From positions 8,111,353 through 8,175,352 of the forward strand of contig NC_045141.1 in assembly GCF_008831285.2 (NCBI RefSeq): a stretch of 64,000 nucleotides of DNA, read 5' to 3'. Below, piece by piece: positions 1-12,371 of this stretch. This stretch comes from Nymphaea colorata. Its lineage: Eukaryota; Streptophyta; Magnoliopsida; Nymphaeales; Nymphaeaceae. The notes under the pieces are model-generated. The model was given only the letters and a program-made list of their open reading frames with translations, had not been told where the DNA came from and searched no databases. The position numbers and the translations under genes were made by a program. Every line of letters starts with the position of its first letter. The first letter of the stretch is position 1.

Positions 1-2950
1 AAAGCTGAATGCAAGAGAAAGAAAAAAAAGAGGAAAAAAAAGCAACAGGTGTTTGCCAAGAGATGAAAGGCATGAAGGCTGAACTCGCAATAATTGAATG
101 TGAAAATCTTTGGTAGATGTGCGGTCCTAGGGTCAATATCTTCTCCTATTTTTTATTACCTAAGATGATGAGGATGATTCTTTTATGTTCATATTTTGGA
201 AATTGAAAGGCATCCCTTCTAGAGATTTGACGACATTGACGCGAAATGAATCCTAATGCCTGTACGGTAGATGCTATGTGTAAATGAAGGCCATATTATT
301 TGCACAACACGAGCACTCATGCTTATTAGTTAAATTGATCATTTTTTAACTATTTCAAACTAAAACTTGACATCTCTAGTCATAGGAGGAACTAACTAGT
401 CTCCTTTGGTCTTGAAAGTTTGTCATTTCATTCCCAATCCCCTTTGTCCTTGAAAGATGTTGGCCATTCTATTACCAAACCATTAGTCCATTCATGGAAT
501 AGATGAAACTCCTCGAACCTAGTCAACTCATGTTGAGTGTGACGAATTTCATTTCTTTGTCTCAAGAGATGCATATCATTTGGGATAAGTGATTAATCCT
601 GGCCCATTATTCCATCTTAACCGAGTGTCTTCAACATAACCCAGACTTAGGGTTGAGTCTGTCATGGAACACGTCTTATCTCTTTTCAAAAGGACCAATC
701 AATTTTGTAGTCCATTTTGAACTGTGACATTTTTGAAAAAGTTCTATTCATCAAAGTTGCTTGTGTTTTGGGTTTTATGTCCTCAGGTCCTTCATGGTTT
801 TAAACGAGCATAATGCTCAGTTTCTCTTGTATCACGTTAGTGTCAGATTAGTTGAATAGATCCTTTAGTTAGCTATTGCACATGTCCAGCGGTTAAGGTC
901 ATTGGTTTGATTTGTATTCAGTAGGATCCTATTTTGATTTAGTTTGATTATTAAGTTTTGTTGAGTTGGGCAATTGTTTTGTGCTTTAATGGTTTCCTGC
1001 ATAGTGTCATGTTTAGTTTTACTTTCATTGTGACATGGGTTGTTTAGGTGCTTTATTGTCGTAGGTTCTTAGTTTTTCCTTTTCAATGCCTTCACTTGCG
1101 TTGCAGACCGATTATCCTTTGGTGCAACGCGGACCAAATAGGCTTGAAAAAGTCAGCCCGTGACAACTTGATTCTTTTGATAAATATAATCTGGTCAAAT
1201 TAATGGGTGTGTGTCACATTCTGATAGAGTCTTTGAATTGCATATCATACATTGTTATGATACAATCATGTGTTTGCTAACATGGAAGCCTACATTCTAA
1301 AAATATGTGAATCTATTTTGTTCATATCAAACTCGCTTATGATACAATCATGTGTTAATCTACATTTTAAAAATATGCCATGGTCTATCTCTAGAGTGGT
1401 AGAAAAGTTTTGTTTCCTTTGTTATTTCAGCAGGAAAAAGAAACTGAACTACTGGTTGGTTTGAAGAATGGAGGTAATTGTGCTTGAATTATTCTTTGCC
1501 TACTGTCATACTCTTTTGACATTGGTTTTATTCCTCTTTCAATTTTCTGTTTCTTTCTTTTCTTTTCATAATGATTATTGTTATTTTGCACAGCTTATAG
1601 GTGAGGCAACTTTGTTGGTTCATGCCATAAGTGCCACTGTCCATTTCTCCTTTGATCATAAATTATTAGTGCAAAATCTAGCCCTTCAAGCAGAAAAAAA
1701 AGTGTTCTACAATGATATAATTGAAGTGTTGAATCTGGAGGATTTCTTAGTGTGCAATTTCCGGTCACTACTATTTATTCTTGTTTTAGGTGGTAAACAT
1801 GATGGATGGAAAAGTGGATGACTTGAAGCTTCTTTTGATCATATTTAATGCAAGCTTTCTATATTGGGCATGTTGAAGAAAAAAAAAATGTGAGTTTACA
1901 TTATGCAGTTTCTGGATTCATAGTTGTCTAAAACATTTGTAGGTTATGCAAATAGATGGAGGTCCTTAGTTGCAGCTTCCTTGCTTGTGCTTATAATTTT
2001 CTAACATCTTTCTTTGTTCTTTTTATACATGCAGCTTACTGCTTTGGATATTTGAATGATATATTTGGTTTAAACTAATCTAAAGCCGAAAGGATTATGC
2101 TTGAAGTTTTCTCTGTATTCTACCTTAGACGGCTTTTAAAAGCATTCTGTCAAGGAGAATTGGAGAGAGCAACTAGCAAAGGAACTTTCCTTCGCAGTGA
2201 ACTGCATTTTGATCCATTTCTTTCATCTGAAAATTCCTCCATGTATTTTTGTAAGGGAATATTTTGTAATTTTAGAATTGCAAGTCAGCCCAACCCCCAT
2301 GTTTATATGGGGGATTCAGAGAAGATGCTGTACATGCATAACATGCATACAGTGAGACGTAAGCATTCTCTTTCCATGTTCAAAATGTATCATGGCTTGG
2401 AACCTCAGTGATATTCCATTCTTGCTTTTTCATAATGTTTTTATCTCAATATTGGTCATTGAAAGTGTCCTCAAAGCTTACAAATTTTCTGAATGAAATC
2501 TTTTATGGTCTGCAGCAATTATTTTGATGACATGTTATTTCGATCATGAACTCACTAACACAGTCCTCTGTCATATATGTTCAACAGTTTCTATTTTTCA
2601 TTGTTTAGGGAAAACAAGCAGGGGACATGCATTGTGCCAATATCACTAGTTCTTTCCACACCAAATCACTTTCTATAAATTTGAGTGTGACTGGTTGAGC
2701 TTTCACATCAGTGAACTAGTTAGGGCAAGTTCTTTTTTCTTGTACAAGGTTACTTAACACTGCCTCACATGAGCATGATCACTGTCCTCACTTGATTTTG
2801 CTGTGATAAGATACATCTCTTAAGATCACATGAACTTCTTGGAATAAATTTTAGCTTTTATCCCATGCATCTGATGTGAGTGCTCTGATCGGCACATCTT
2901 CATTTGTGTTGAAATCTGGTACTTTTGATCTCTGATATGTATGTTCTGGT
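1..2950. other. intergenic, no gene recognised
   Basis: I recognise no gene, RNA or element here. The stretch is AT-rich and holds only short open frames. The two longest are 1468-1821 and 2097-2411 on the plus strand; they have no motif I know and no supporting splice pattern, so I do not call them. The last bases form a normal-looking splice acceptor (TTCAG at 2950-2954) directly before the first recognisable selenium-binding-protein exon, so the right edge is probably intron of that decayed gene. Confidence 0.5.
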
Positions 2951-2954
2951 TCAG

Positions 2955-4018
2955 ATGGGAGAAACTTGGTAAGTCCTCTATTTGGATATGACTTCCGGTA
3001 TCAGCCCTGACACAAGACCATGATTAGTTCATCATGGGGAGCACCAAAGTATTCAGTCTCCAACATGTAGAAGATGGTCATTATGAAGACATCTACATGT
3101 ATACAGCTGGCCCGATGGTGAACTGAAACAGACTGGACCTTGGTAACTCAGATCTCCTACCTTTGGAGGTCAGTGTGACAGTGTCAAATATCGTCGCCCT
3201 GAAAAGTGCACACTATGCTTGATATGATCATCTATTGTAGTGGCTATTACTTATGACTAGTTTGATATTGTCCTGCAGATTCTATCTGCATTAAGCAGCA
3301 ACATGATTATGTTTTTCCAGACTCCAAGTGGATCGTGGAGCCATGAGGTACCATTTGCTGATGTTCACATTACTGTAAGTGGGCATATGTGAGAGAGTAC
3401 TAGAGAGAAAGGGGGTCCTAAATTGCTTGTTTGTTTCTTCTATGTTGCAATATTTGTGACACCTTTCGGAGTTGGATTATGCCTGACATGCCTGGACTTA
3501 TAACTGATTTCGTTATCTCACTGGATGTGATTCCTTTACTTCTCAAACTGGCTGCATGGTGATGTCAGGCAATAAAACATTGAGGATCTTTCAAAGCCTG
3601 TTTTGAATTGACATCTATGGGTTGGTGGACTCATTCAGAAGGGAAGCCAGATAGTTGCAGTATCTAAAGATGGGCTGGAGTCTCAGTTCGATGTTCCCAA
3701 AGTAAAAGTGTGTGTTTAAGTCATTGTTGTTCTTACCTTATCTTGCTTTCCTCAGGGAAACTGACTTAGAGGTGGGCCACAAATGATCCAGTTGAGCTTG
3801 GACGGTAAGAGATTGTAGATGACTAACTCACTCTTTAGCACATGGGATCGGCAATTCTATCCAGAGATCTTGGAGGAGGGCTCACATATGCTACAGATTG
3901 ACATGGACACAGAGAAGGGTGGATTGAAGCTGAATCCAAACTTCTTTGTAGATTTTGGGCTTGAACCTGATGGTCATGGTCATTTGAGAATAAATGAGAT
4001 GAGAACAGAAATATGATG
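2955..4018 (+). pseudogene. selenium-binding protein (methanethiol oxidase family) pseudogene, 3' half
   Basis: The family (plant SBP1/SELENBP1) is cytosolic, metal-dependent and linked to methanethiol oxidation and stress responses. Successive blocks match the C-terminal half of the protein in order: WEK..GK with PLFGYDF (from 2956), ISSSWGAPK (about 3022-3049), WPDGELKQT (about 3108-3135), ALSSNMIMFFQT and SWSHEV (3289-3355), MPGLITDFVISLD (about 3486-3525), WVGGLIQKGS (about 3619-3650), GGPQMIQLSLDGKRL (3771-3816) and [30 protein letters not shown] (3822-3960). Introns remain (GTAAGT donor at 3373), so this is not a processed copy. It is broken: frameshifts lie near 2975, 3010, 3105 and 3525, conserved tyrosines have become TAA near 3572 and TAG near 3817, and the frame stops at 4014-4016 before the usual C-terminus. 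Exons 5' of this half were not found. Family assignment is secure; function is lost. Confidence 0.85.
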
Positions 4019-5038
4019 CATATTCAAACAAGAGTGCCCATTATGTTGAAGTATCACATGGTAATTGCTCAAGAAGCACAATGCCTTGGATTAATTTAGA
4101 GAATTCAAAGAGGTGGCATGTCAACAATGTAGATAAGTTTTTAAATACAAAAGTAGATGTCTTCATCGCATGTTCTCCCACCTTCACAGATGAAAAATGT
4201 TTCCCATCAAAGAAATGACGGTGAAAATTTTTCCCCAATTCTTTTTTTTTGTCCCACACCATCCTAGAAAGAGGACAAAAAGATGGATTGGGTTGCGGGC
4301 CACTTGAGTACAGAGTAAAGAACAGAATGCAGCGAAACTAGCCCATCCATATCAGGGTATAGTGGACAAGGCTCGAGCTGTCCAATCCCACCAAAGCACA
4401 GATTGAATCCTCTATGGTTACTGCAGGTTCTAACCAGAGGAAAGATCAGGGTTTCGGGACCAGGCTAAGACTCACTTATAAAATGGCAGTGGCCCGGAGG
4501 GCAGTGGAGAATGGGAAAACGACTGAGGATGAGAGAGAGAGAGAAGAGGATTTTTTTTGGGGGGGGGGAGGATGAGGAAGATTTACGAGCGAAAAAGAAG
4601 CAACATAAAATAGTGCTGGGTGGGTGAGCCTCTGTCCGTGTGTGAAATGTGTAAGAGGGTGTTACGTGCCTGCATCATGTTCGCTGCAGATGAGATGCCA
4701 ATGTGTAATGGGAATCAATGGCAGTGATGAGGGAGACGATGGCACTGAACGAGCAAAGGCCAGCCAAAGCACCGGCAGCCGTGGCAGCGGCAGTGGCAGA
4801 CGCAGGAGGAGGAGGAAGAGAGAGACATGAGTTAGACTCTTGAAGAGACATACATGAGTTAGACTCCTGAAACCATCTGCTTCTCCCCTCTTTTCTCGCT
4901 CTGCTAGAAGATTGATCAAGAAGTTTGCGGTTTTGCTTTTTCTAGTGTTGGCATTGTTACGTGTTTCAGTTCACCCTACAAATACTCTTCGCAGGCTCAG
5001 AGTTTGTTCTGGTTAATTGTTGTTTCCGGTTGGAGGAG
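4019..5038. other. intergenic / upstream region of the VAL-type pseudogene
   Basis: This is the spacer between the selenium-binding-protein remnant and the VAL-type start codon. It holds a T-run followed by a G-run (about 4551-4570) and purine-rich tracts (4530-4560, 4790-4830) that create open frames on both strands. I see no clear promoter. If the downstream gene was once active, its promoter and 5' leader lay here. Confidence 0.4.
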
Positions 5039-7016
5039 ATGGCCACGCCTTCCTCTTTCTCAAAGACCAGTTTCAACCTGAAGTGTGGCGCCTCATCATC
5101 AAAGAGGTGGTGGAAAGGATGGAGATTAAGGTCCGGCGACGTGGCCGAGCTCTGCGACCGCTGTGAGTATGTTCTTTTTCCTCTGTTTCATTCTTTTTTC
5201 ATCTGGTCGTTGCCCGGCTAGGAGATCAGCGTAAAGAAGACATCTCTGTCGTTCTTGAAACAGTTTTTTACATCCTCGTTGGGACGATTAAGTTGATGGA
5301 TGCACGATTAAATTGATGGGTACAAAGGATCATGATTCGCCAGAAATGTGAATTTTATTTTTCTTGAAGCTTTTTCTCGTTAATAATTTTTGGCAGAGTG
5401 ACCAGTTTGCCGCCTTTGGAATCACATGGTTTTCTCTAAGTTGTCGCTCTGAAACTGTTAGGAATTTTGAAGGGCTAGATTAAATATTGGATTTGACCCA
5501 TCACGACATTTTCCACACAAATGTACGTGTTGATATCTACAGATTCATAGATTATATCGGAATTCAAGGTTCCCTTAAGACGAGGTCTACTTTTCTCTCT
5601 TAAGTTTTATCCTATGCATTCTCTTGGGATCTGCATAGGAATGCCAAAATCAATTTATTTTCATATTCTCCAGTTGAATTACATTGGCGTCCTCTTGAAA
5701 AAAACATAGATATCTGGCTTTTTTTTTCTGTGAATTTTTTACAGAGTCTGTATGTGTGGAGTGTACGCCCATGGTGATGATGTGCTGGGTGTCACGCGTT
5801 GGAGCAGATTCGACAAGGAAAGCTATATGTCTTACTGTGGAAGCCTTCACTCTTCTTTTGATTTGGTGTGGAAGTCGATCATTTCTTGGTTATTGTAGCG
5901 GTGGTGTGCAGAAAATGTGGTTTCTCTATCCCTGTTCTAGGTGAATTTTGTAAAGAATGAAGCTCTCTTATTTGTTTAAATGCATGTAGATGCAAATACC
6001 TTTTTAATTTTGCATCTGGCCTATAAAGTGGAACACTATTTTTCCTCTGACAGAATGGAGCATTGGTCGGCTACCCCCTTTTTTCTCGAGCGCCGGAGAG
6101 TCGGTTAGACGTCATACTTGTCCCTAATGAACCTTTGCCCGTCGTAGTGGTGATTGTGAAGAGCTATCCATCACTAGCAGCTATTGGTTGCTAGAGAAGA
6201 ATTCTATCTTTTAGAATTTCGTATGCATAGAGGAATGGGGCTCCTTTGATGTTGCTAGATTTGGATATTACCAAGTTATCACACCATTTTGGGATTTCTT
6301 GTTACATGTGGATCTATTATATTTTTCCTATTTTTGATGTTTTTCTGTAGAGAATTTCGTCAGAATCATTTTCTTTACTGATTGTCCATCTTTGAACCTC
6401 TTTTGAAAACTTTATCTACATGGCATTAACTGTTTTTGATTTTTTCTTCTTTTCTTTTAATCACTTAGGAAGCAGTAACCAATATTCTGTCACATTCTGT
6501 TGATAACTCTCTTTTGATCTTGTAGTTCTGTGTATGATGAGTTAAGGTTTTGTGAAGATTTTCATTTTGATGCTTCTGGTGGAGGAACTGTGAGACATGT
6601 GGAAAGGTTAGAAACTGGGATGTAACACCAACTCTAGTTGCCCTGTGTTAAAAATATCAAAATGCTCTAATCTACTTCTCATGCATCAAAGTGTAGCAAG
6701 TTGAAGAACCTACAAATTGAACTGGCTACACTTTTTTGATGAATTGCACTAATATCTGTTGTGATGCTTGAGAACACAAGCATCATCTTGTATTCTCTTA
6801 TTTAGAATGCAGTTATATACATTCAGGTTCCATTATGTCAAAAGCTGTAGCCCTAAGTTGTTTTTGGAATTACTTAAAAAATTTCTTTCCTTATTAAAAT
6901 GTTTCTTATTCCAGCGTTTACACTGTGGGTGCATCGTTTCAGCTCATACATTCTCACTCCTGGATGTTGGTGGAATAGAATGCATTTCTTGTGCCAAGAC
7001 AAGTTCGCCTAATGCA
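5039..7016 (+). pseudogene. VAL/HSI2-type B3 repressor pseudogene, exons 1-3
   Basis: VAL/HSI2 proteins are nuclear B3 repressors that bind RY (CATGCA) sites and silence seed-maturation genes. Exon 1 (5039-5166) starts with MATPSSFSK and carries KCG...WKGWRLRSGDVAELCDRC, the start of the VAL zinc-binding (PHD-like) module; the donor is GTATGT. Exon 2 (6526-6606) continues with SVYDELRFCEDFH, then needs one missing base to read WRNCETCGK, so it carries a -1 frameshift near 6580. Exon 3 (6915-7016) reads RLHCGCIVSAHTFSLLDVGG..CISCAK and ends at a GTAAGC donor. Splice phases agree with the family: GA plus T across intron 1, phase 0 at exon 3. The gene continues at 13003 beyond an LTR element inserted in intron 3. 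Family assignment is secure; the frameshift here and the damage downstream make it a pseudogene. Confidence 0.85.
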
Positions 7017-7435
7017 GTAAGCCTTTTAATTGTTGGAAAAAAAAAATCTCAAATATATTTTGATGTTACATATTTGCAGCACATTTGTGGCTTTGGGCTG
7101 TATGGTTGACTGCTGATTCCACAACTGCCACATGGATGCAGCAATGAGCTCTCGTTCAGCAACTTTCATCGGATTTTATGATCATTGGCTGGAAGCCCGA
7201 TAATATTTATGTCCCAGACATCCTGGGAAGAATGATCTGATTTTTTGGGGAAAAAATTCACCTCAAGAAAATGCATGTCCTCTATAGGCTATTGCTAGTT
7301 GGTTTTTGTGATATACTGAAATATTTTCTTATGGATTGCATGGATTGTGCAAAAAAATTTCCCCATTCTTTTAGATGCTCTAGTTATTATTTGTTTCTGT
7401 TCTATCAGTTTTCATCAATTTGCTTGCTGGGCATC
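7017..7435 (+). other. left part of intron 3 of the VAL-type pseudogene
   Basis: This AT-rich intronic stretch runs from the GTAAGC donor at 7017 to the insertion point of the LTR element. The last five bases, GCATC (7431-7435), are repeated with one mismatch as ACATC at 12991-12995 on the other side of the element and form its likely target-site duplication. Confidence 0.6.
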
Positions 7436-8110
7436 TGATGCGACCTGCCCTTGTAGCTGCTCAAAGGGGACCAAGTTGCAGTCGCTTCTCAAGATCTATT
7501 GAGGCTAACATGCCGAGGAAGGTCAAAAGAATAGGGATTACAAAATTTCATTCCCAAGTCGGACACAACCCCGACTGAATATATCTACTCACCACTGACC
7601 TGACCGAACCTAGTCCCTTCCATGCTCTACTCAGCTGACGGAACCTTGCTTGAACCCATTGTATGCTCCTCACTCTCATCACTGGCTGCAATCTATAGGT
7701 TGCAACTCTCTTTAGTCTTCAGATTAACCTCAGAACAGATATCGTTGCCCTCTGCAATCTCCCTCGCCTGCTTGCGCCTAACGCCTTAGGCTTCGGTCTC
7801 CTCAGAAGTAAGGTTAACCTCACTAGCCTCTGGACTACCTATCTCAATCAGCCCTTCAGTCTTGCGCTCTACATTTAGCGCCTCGGCTTTGCTCGACATG
7901 GAATTAGCCTCACTTCGCTCAAAACGCCTTGGCCCTCCCTGTATCTATTCTCGGTTAACCTCACAATGCCTAAAGTCAATAGCTTCAACTGATGCCACGC
8001 TAGACATCTCCCCGCTTCCGACCATGACTGTGATAGCAGCTGGTATCCCACGTACGTCCTCGGCAGCCTCCTCAGCCACATTCGGCTGTGCTCTAGGTAG
8101 GTAAACATCA
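7436..8110 (-). repeat. 3' LTR (relative to element), 675 bp, internally deleted
   Basis: Positions 7436-7586 match 9720-9870, and 7587-8110 match about 12467-12990. The roughly 2.6 kb between those blocks in the full LTR is missing here, with a join at 7586/7587 inside the shared bases ACT. What is left is the distal U3 and the last 150 bp of U5. TATA box, poly(A) signal and tRNA-like segment all fall in the lost part. Confidence 0.85.
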
Positions 8111-8121
8111 AGTCCACCCCC
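8111..8121 (-). promoter_or_regulatory. polypurine tract of the LTR element
   Basis: The minus strand reads GGGGGTGGACT directly before the TGATG start of the 3' LTR. That is where a plus-strand-synthesis primer tract is expected. The match is by position and purine content only. Confidence 0.6.
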
Positions 8122-8262
8122 ATTGAATGGAGCTTGTCCCCAAGCTCTCTTTTCACAGTGGTCACGGTCTGTTGGAACTGCCTTAATACGGTTCACATCT
8201 CCACCCTCACCTTCCCAGCTTGGATGAGGACCATAGTACCTTGGCAAGGACCATAGTAAAGA

Positions 8263-9719
8263 CTATTGGTATGTGGGAGGTCCTTGGTCACCCCTGTAGG
8301 CATTCGTCATGAACCCAATTTCCTGACGTCCTCTATCATGGGCTTGCCAAACTCGGCCCCCAGTTTTGTCATCGAACTTCTCAACAAGTAACAGTTTTTG
8401 GTCCTTGTTTTTAGCAATAGCACACCATGCTTCCACTGTTCCCTTAGCCTTCTCCTCGAGCATATAATATGACTGTATAGGGTTCGTCATAACAGTCTTG
8501 GATTGTTCTGCAATTTGCTGCATTTGAGCCTCTTTCAGTTGTGATTTCTTCTTTCCCATGGAAGAACTACTGCCCATCTGGTCTGACCCTTCTCCCGGAC
8601 CTTGTGCTGCTATGGTCTTTGCAGACTTTGTGTCAACAGCCGTTAAGACAACTTGTCCTTCGCTATTCTCCTTAGGGAACATAATGGTCTTTGTGGCAAA
8701 GTCTTATTGGATTTTTCCCAACGTTCTGAACCATTACATTCCCAAAACTACATCTACTCCATGGATAGGCAGAATATATAAGTCCATCGTGAATGGTACA
8801 TTTTGAATATGAAGCACCCTATCCTTGCATAACTCCTTTCATGTGTGACGTGTTCCATCACCCGTTTGGACATCAAAAGAATATATCACTTCACTTTTAC
8901 CACCTATCAATTGAGCTGTCCCTGGACTTATGAAATTAGTAGCTGATCCTGTGTCTAGGAGAGCTAATACTTTATGGTTACTGATGTATCCAACAGCCTT
9001 CATGGGATCCGGATGTCTTATATTAGCTATCGTGTGACATAGCACCTGGCTGTCATCATGACATTCATAGTTCGGCCTTTCTTCCTGGCTGTCTTGCTCT
9101 GTAGCTGATTACTCAACTTTATACTCTTCATCTTCGTCATCTATGACAATGAACAACTTGATCTCTTTGCACTTATGTCCATGAAACCACTTGTCATCAC
9201 AATGATAACACAACCCCTTTGCCATTCTCTCAGCCCACTCTTGCTGGGTAATGTATTGTTTCTTAGGGCTGTCAGAGGTTGGCTGTGGTACCTCCTTCTT
9301 CTTTGGTAACATTTCTGGATCCAGCGGTCTGGTCCGATGTGGGTCAAACCTTTTGCCTTGCTTTTGGAGAGCCCATTTCCGTTCCATTTTCTCTTCTTTG
9401 TGTCGGGCAACTTTCATGCATATCTTTAATTCATGAGATTCTTGGGAAAGCACAACCAACTGAATATTAGGCTGCAATCCCCCAATGAAAGCTCCTACTA
9501 ATGCTGTTTCATCCCAACCTGTTACTTGGTAAGATAAACTTTCGAACTTGTGTTGATAGTCCAACACCGTCCTGGTTTGAGTGAGATTCTTTAACTGCAC
9601 ATTGAAATCTGTAAATCTGGAATCTTCAAACCTACTCATCTGCTCATTCTTGAACTGCTCCCAAGTTTTATTTGGCTCTCAGTAGCTAATCCACTGAAAC
9701 CACTTCAAAGCTTCTCTTC
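8263..9719 (-). pseudogene. gag-protease remnant of the Ty3/gypsy-type element
   Basis: Read on the minus strand from the LTR edge at 9719. The frame begins inside the retrotransposon gag domain (EALKWFQWISY, then W..F...RF). A gag core follows (9639-9109) and ends in a zinc knuckle, CYHCDDKWFHGHKC, near 9225-9185, and an acidic tail. Next is an aspartic protease (about 9045-8840) with active-site motif LLDTGSATNFIS, then ILPIHGVDVVLGM (about 8780-8742), the linker that normally leads into reverse transcriptase. No reverse transcriptase follows. The frame 8682-8263 is a Lys/Gln-rich segment joined to LEEKAKGTVEAW, which I do not recognise. In-frame stops near 9683, 9109, 8740 and 8710 break it. 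Gag and protease are certain; the tail is unknown. Confidence 0.8.
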
Positions 9720-12149
9720 TGATGCGACCTGCCCTTGTAGCTGCTCAAAAGAGACCAAGTTGCAGTCACTTCCCATGATCTGTTGAGGCTAACACACCGA
9801 GGAAGGTTAAAAGAATAGGGATTACAAAATTTCGTTCCCAAGTCGGACACAACCCTGACTGAATATATCTCTTAGGACTGATATCCAAGTAGTGGTTCCC
9901 TCCAAAGTTTAGACCTACTACAAATCAAGAATGGGAATCTGAGCCTTTACAAGCGTCAACGATACAAGAAGATCTCTCCCTCCCTCAACAATCACATCAT
10001 CCATGCCAAACCATACATTCAATCCCAAGGTCGAGCATTCCACACCCTTCACCCTAGGACAGTCCGATAGCTTAGGAATGTGTCCTCAGCTAGGTGTGCT
10101 TTGGAGGATTCCTGAATGGCTGCAAACCCGAAGGTTGGCTGGAAATCAAATCCACCCGCCCACGCAGCTACAGGGGGTTTCAGATGTACCTTGCTGGAGC
10201 TAGTCCAGTACTCACCGAGGAAGAAGGACAAGTATATCCTCGGTATTAAGCAATACTCCACAGCTCAATTGGCTACAAGTCCTCCGATGGTGGTCAATCT
10301 CCAATGTGCAGGCTCCTAGTGTTTAAGACAACACTAGCAGTTTACTGTTCTTGTAAGAAACAGCTGAACAGAAAGTAATGGAGGAGGTGGGTCACCCGAA
10401 TAGCAGGAAACCCCTTCAAATGGACAGTAGATTGGAATGAAGTCCACCACCAGCCTTCTACGCCTGTGATGTGCGCTTCCAGAAAACAGGAGCAGTCACT
10501 GTATGCAATCAGAAATCTCAGATGAATGCAGGAGTGGACAGGCTTCACCGGAGATGAGATCAACCCCTACTATCTGTAATCGAATTTGGGGGATGCTGGC
10601 GTCGAATGGAGGATGACGCACACCTCTTCAAGACAGCTCCTTGCTACAAGATCGAGCTCCAACAGGTTCTGCTTCTCGACTAATTCAACAGCTCGCTGCT
10701 ACAGCTATCAGCAGAGAGTATGGTGCTACGAAGGAATCAAGAGCTCAAGCAGAAGATAATTCTACAGATCATCAAGCTCAAGTCATGGAGAATGCCCCAG
10801 AGAATCGATTCCACCCAAGTCTGTAACAGAATTTGGGGAAACGGGCGAGAATCCCTCTCGCAGGTGTGGAACCAGCTCCCAGACTAGCATTCCTTCAAAA
10901 AATCATAACTCCGTCTACAGAGGTCCAAAAATCATGAAATTTGATCTAGAGGAAGCCAAGATCTGAAGGACTAGACGCTCCAAAAATCAGCCCCAAAGTC
11001 GTTTCCAATAGGTGACTCATTGAAGCTTGAAGTTGCACCTAGTTTTGCCTGAAATCAGCCTGTCGCAGGACTCAGGCAACGTCTGGAGCCAGTCAACTTA
11101 AAAACTTCGCCAAAATTAAACCGTAGCTCGGATTGAGCTGAAATTTGGACCAGTGATAGCTGAGATTTTGATGTACAAACGCCTAAAAATTCAGCTTCAG
11201 AGCAGCTCCTAAAGGGTGAGTCGTTGAGGATTGAAATCAGCCTAGTTTCTGGTGTCACTGAGAACTGCGCGGCCTAATTCCACAATCCACCGTCATGATT
11301 CCGATCAGCTCCAGCGAACTATCGAAAACAGCTCCGATTCTTCCCAAACTTCACCAGTATGATCCCCCAAGAGTTATGAAGACGTCTGAGCCATTTCCCT
11401 GATCAGGTCAACCTCCGATCGCCAGAATTGTGCTGATTTTCAGAGATTGTCGTCGCTGTCTTCAGAACAGGAATTCAGCCTCTGTTTCTTCATCTTCAGT
11501 CAGTCGATTCCTCACTGTTTCACTCCGTAGCTCATCGCAAGAGATACGCAACAACTAGACACAGATTGCGACAGTAAGAATTGATTCTTAAAAGAACTGA
11601 AATCAATCTAAGTCAGACATTAGGCGATCTGCCTGAAATAGGGATCGTTCTTGCGTGAACTCGTTAGCATCTCAAATCCCTCTCAAATCCTTTGATCTCA
11701 GTCATATCAGACCGATCTATTCTTCTCGTCAGATGAGTTGACTCAAATCGATCAGAACATCAGCATCCTCTTCACTTCTGATCGGGTAAACAGGAAGTTC
11801 TCGCGGTAGAATATCCATGGAGAAGGATTTCTTACCGATTGAGAAGTTCCTCCGGCTGTCAACGAGCAGTTCAGGAATTCCTCGGATGTGCTACAATCTG
11901 CTGCGCAACCGAATGATCCTTCTTCCTATTCCTGCCTCTAAGCACCTCAAGGATTGGAGAGCACTTGCACTGTGATTGGATCTACTTCTGCACTGAATTC
12001 GACGTCTACAGTTCCGGTAGCCTTCCAGGTTCGGCTCCTCTTGTTCTGTAGGTGATCTTCTTCTCTAGCAAAGTCTCCTTTGCTGGCCAAGCTTTTGGTG
12101 CCACACTTAAGCAGCTCAAACTCTCTCGTGCGGGAGAGAAAAGGTTTCT

Positions 12150-12155
12150 TTTATT
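12150..12155 (-). promoter_or_regulatory. poly(A) signal of the LTR
   Basis: AATAAA on the minus strand, about 45 bases downstream of the LTR TATA box. This is a usual arrangement for an LTR where R starts shortly after the TATA box. Confidence 0.5.
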
Positions 12156-12196
12156 GATTCAATATCGAAAAGTTACAAGTTCTGGACAGTCTCCAG

Positions 12197-12204
12197 CTTA
12201 TATG
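12197..12204 (-). promoter_or_regulatory. LTR TATA box
   Basis: CATATAAG on the minus strand in a GC-balanced context, about 45 bases upstream of the poly(A) signal. It is the best candidate for the core promoter of the element. Confidence 0.5.
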
Positions 12205-12295
12205 CCGCTGGACTGTCTCGGGTTTAACCTGTTGTCTCAGACTGATAACAGTACAAGACCTGACACAATCAAATCCAAAAGAAAACAAATATAAT

Positions 12296-12371
12296 GGCTC
12301 GGTCTGGGCTTGAACCCAGCTGTGACATGCCCAGGTTAGCCTGAGCTCTTGCCAACTAAACCTGACCCGGA
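12296..12371 (-). other. tRNA-like sequence inside the LTR U3
   Basis: On the minus strand this reads like a tRNA. An A-box-like D-arm, GTTTAGTTGGCAAGAGC (plus 12345-12361), is followed after about 28 bases by a T-arm with a perfect 5-bp stem, CTGGG-TTCAAGC-CCCAG (plus 12304-12320, B box GGTTCAAGCCC). The 5' CCGGGTC and 3' GACCGAG ends pair at about five of seven positions. The anticodon arm is degenerate, so it is unlikely to be a working tRNA. It may be the head of a SINE inserted in the LTR or a long-standing part of U3. It lies just upstream of the TATA box. Confidence 0.55.

Noticed and set aside
4624-4919. Arg/Ser-rich frame and its Leu-rich antisense frame
   Set aside because: Produced by purine-rich low-complexity DNA (AGGAGG, GCAGTGGCAG).
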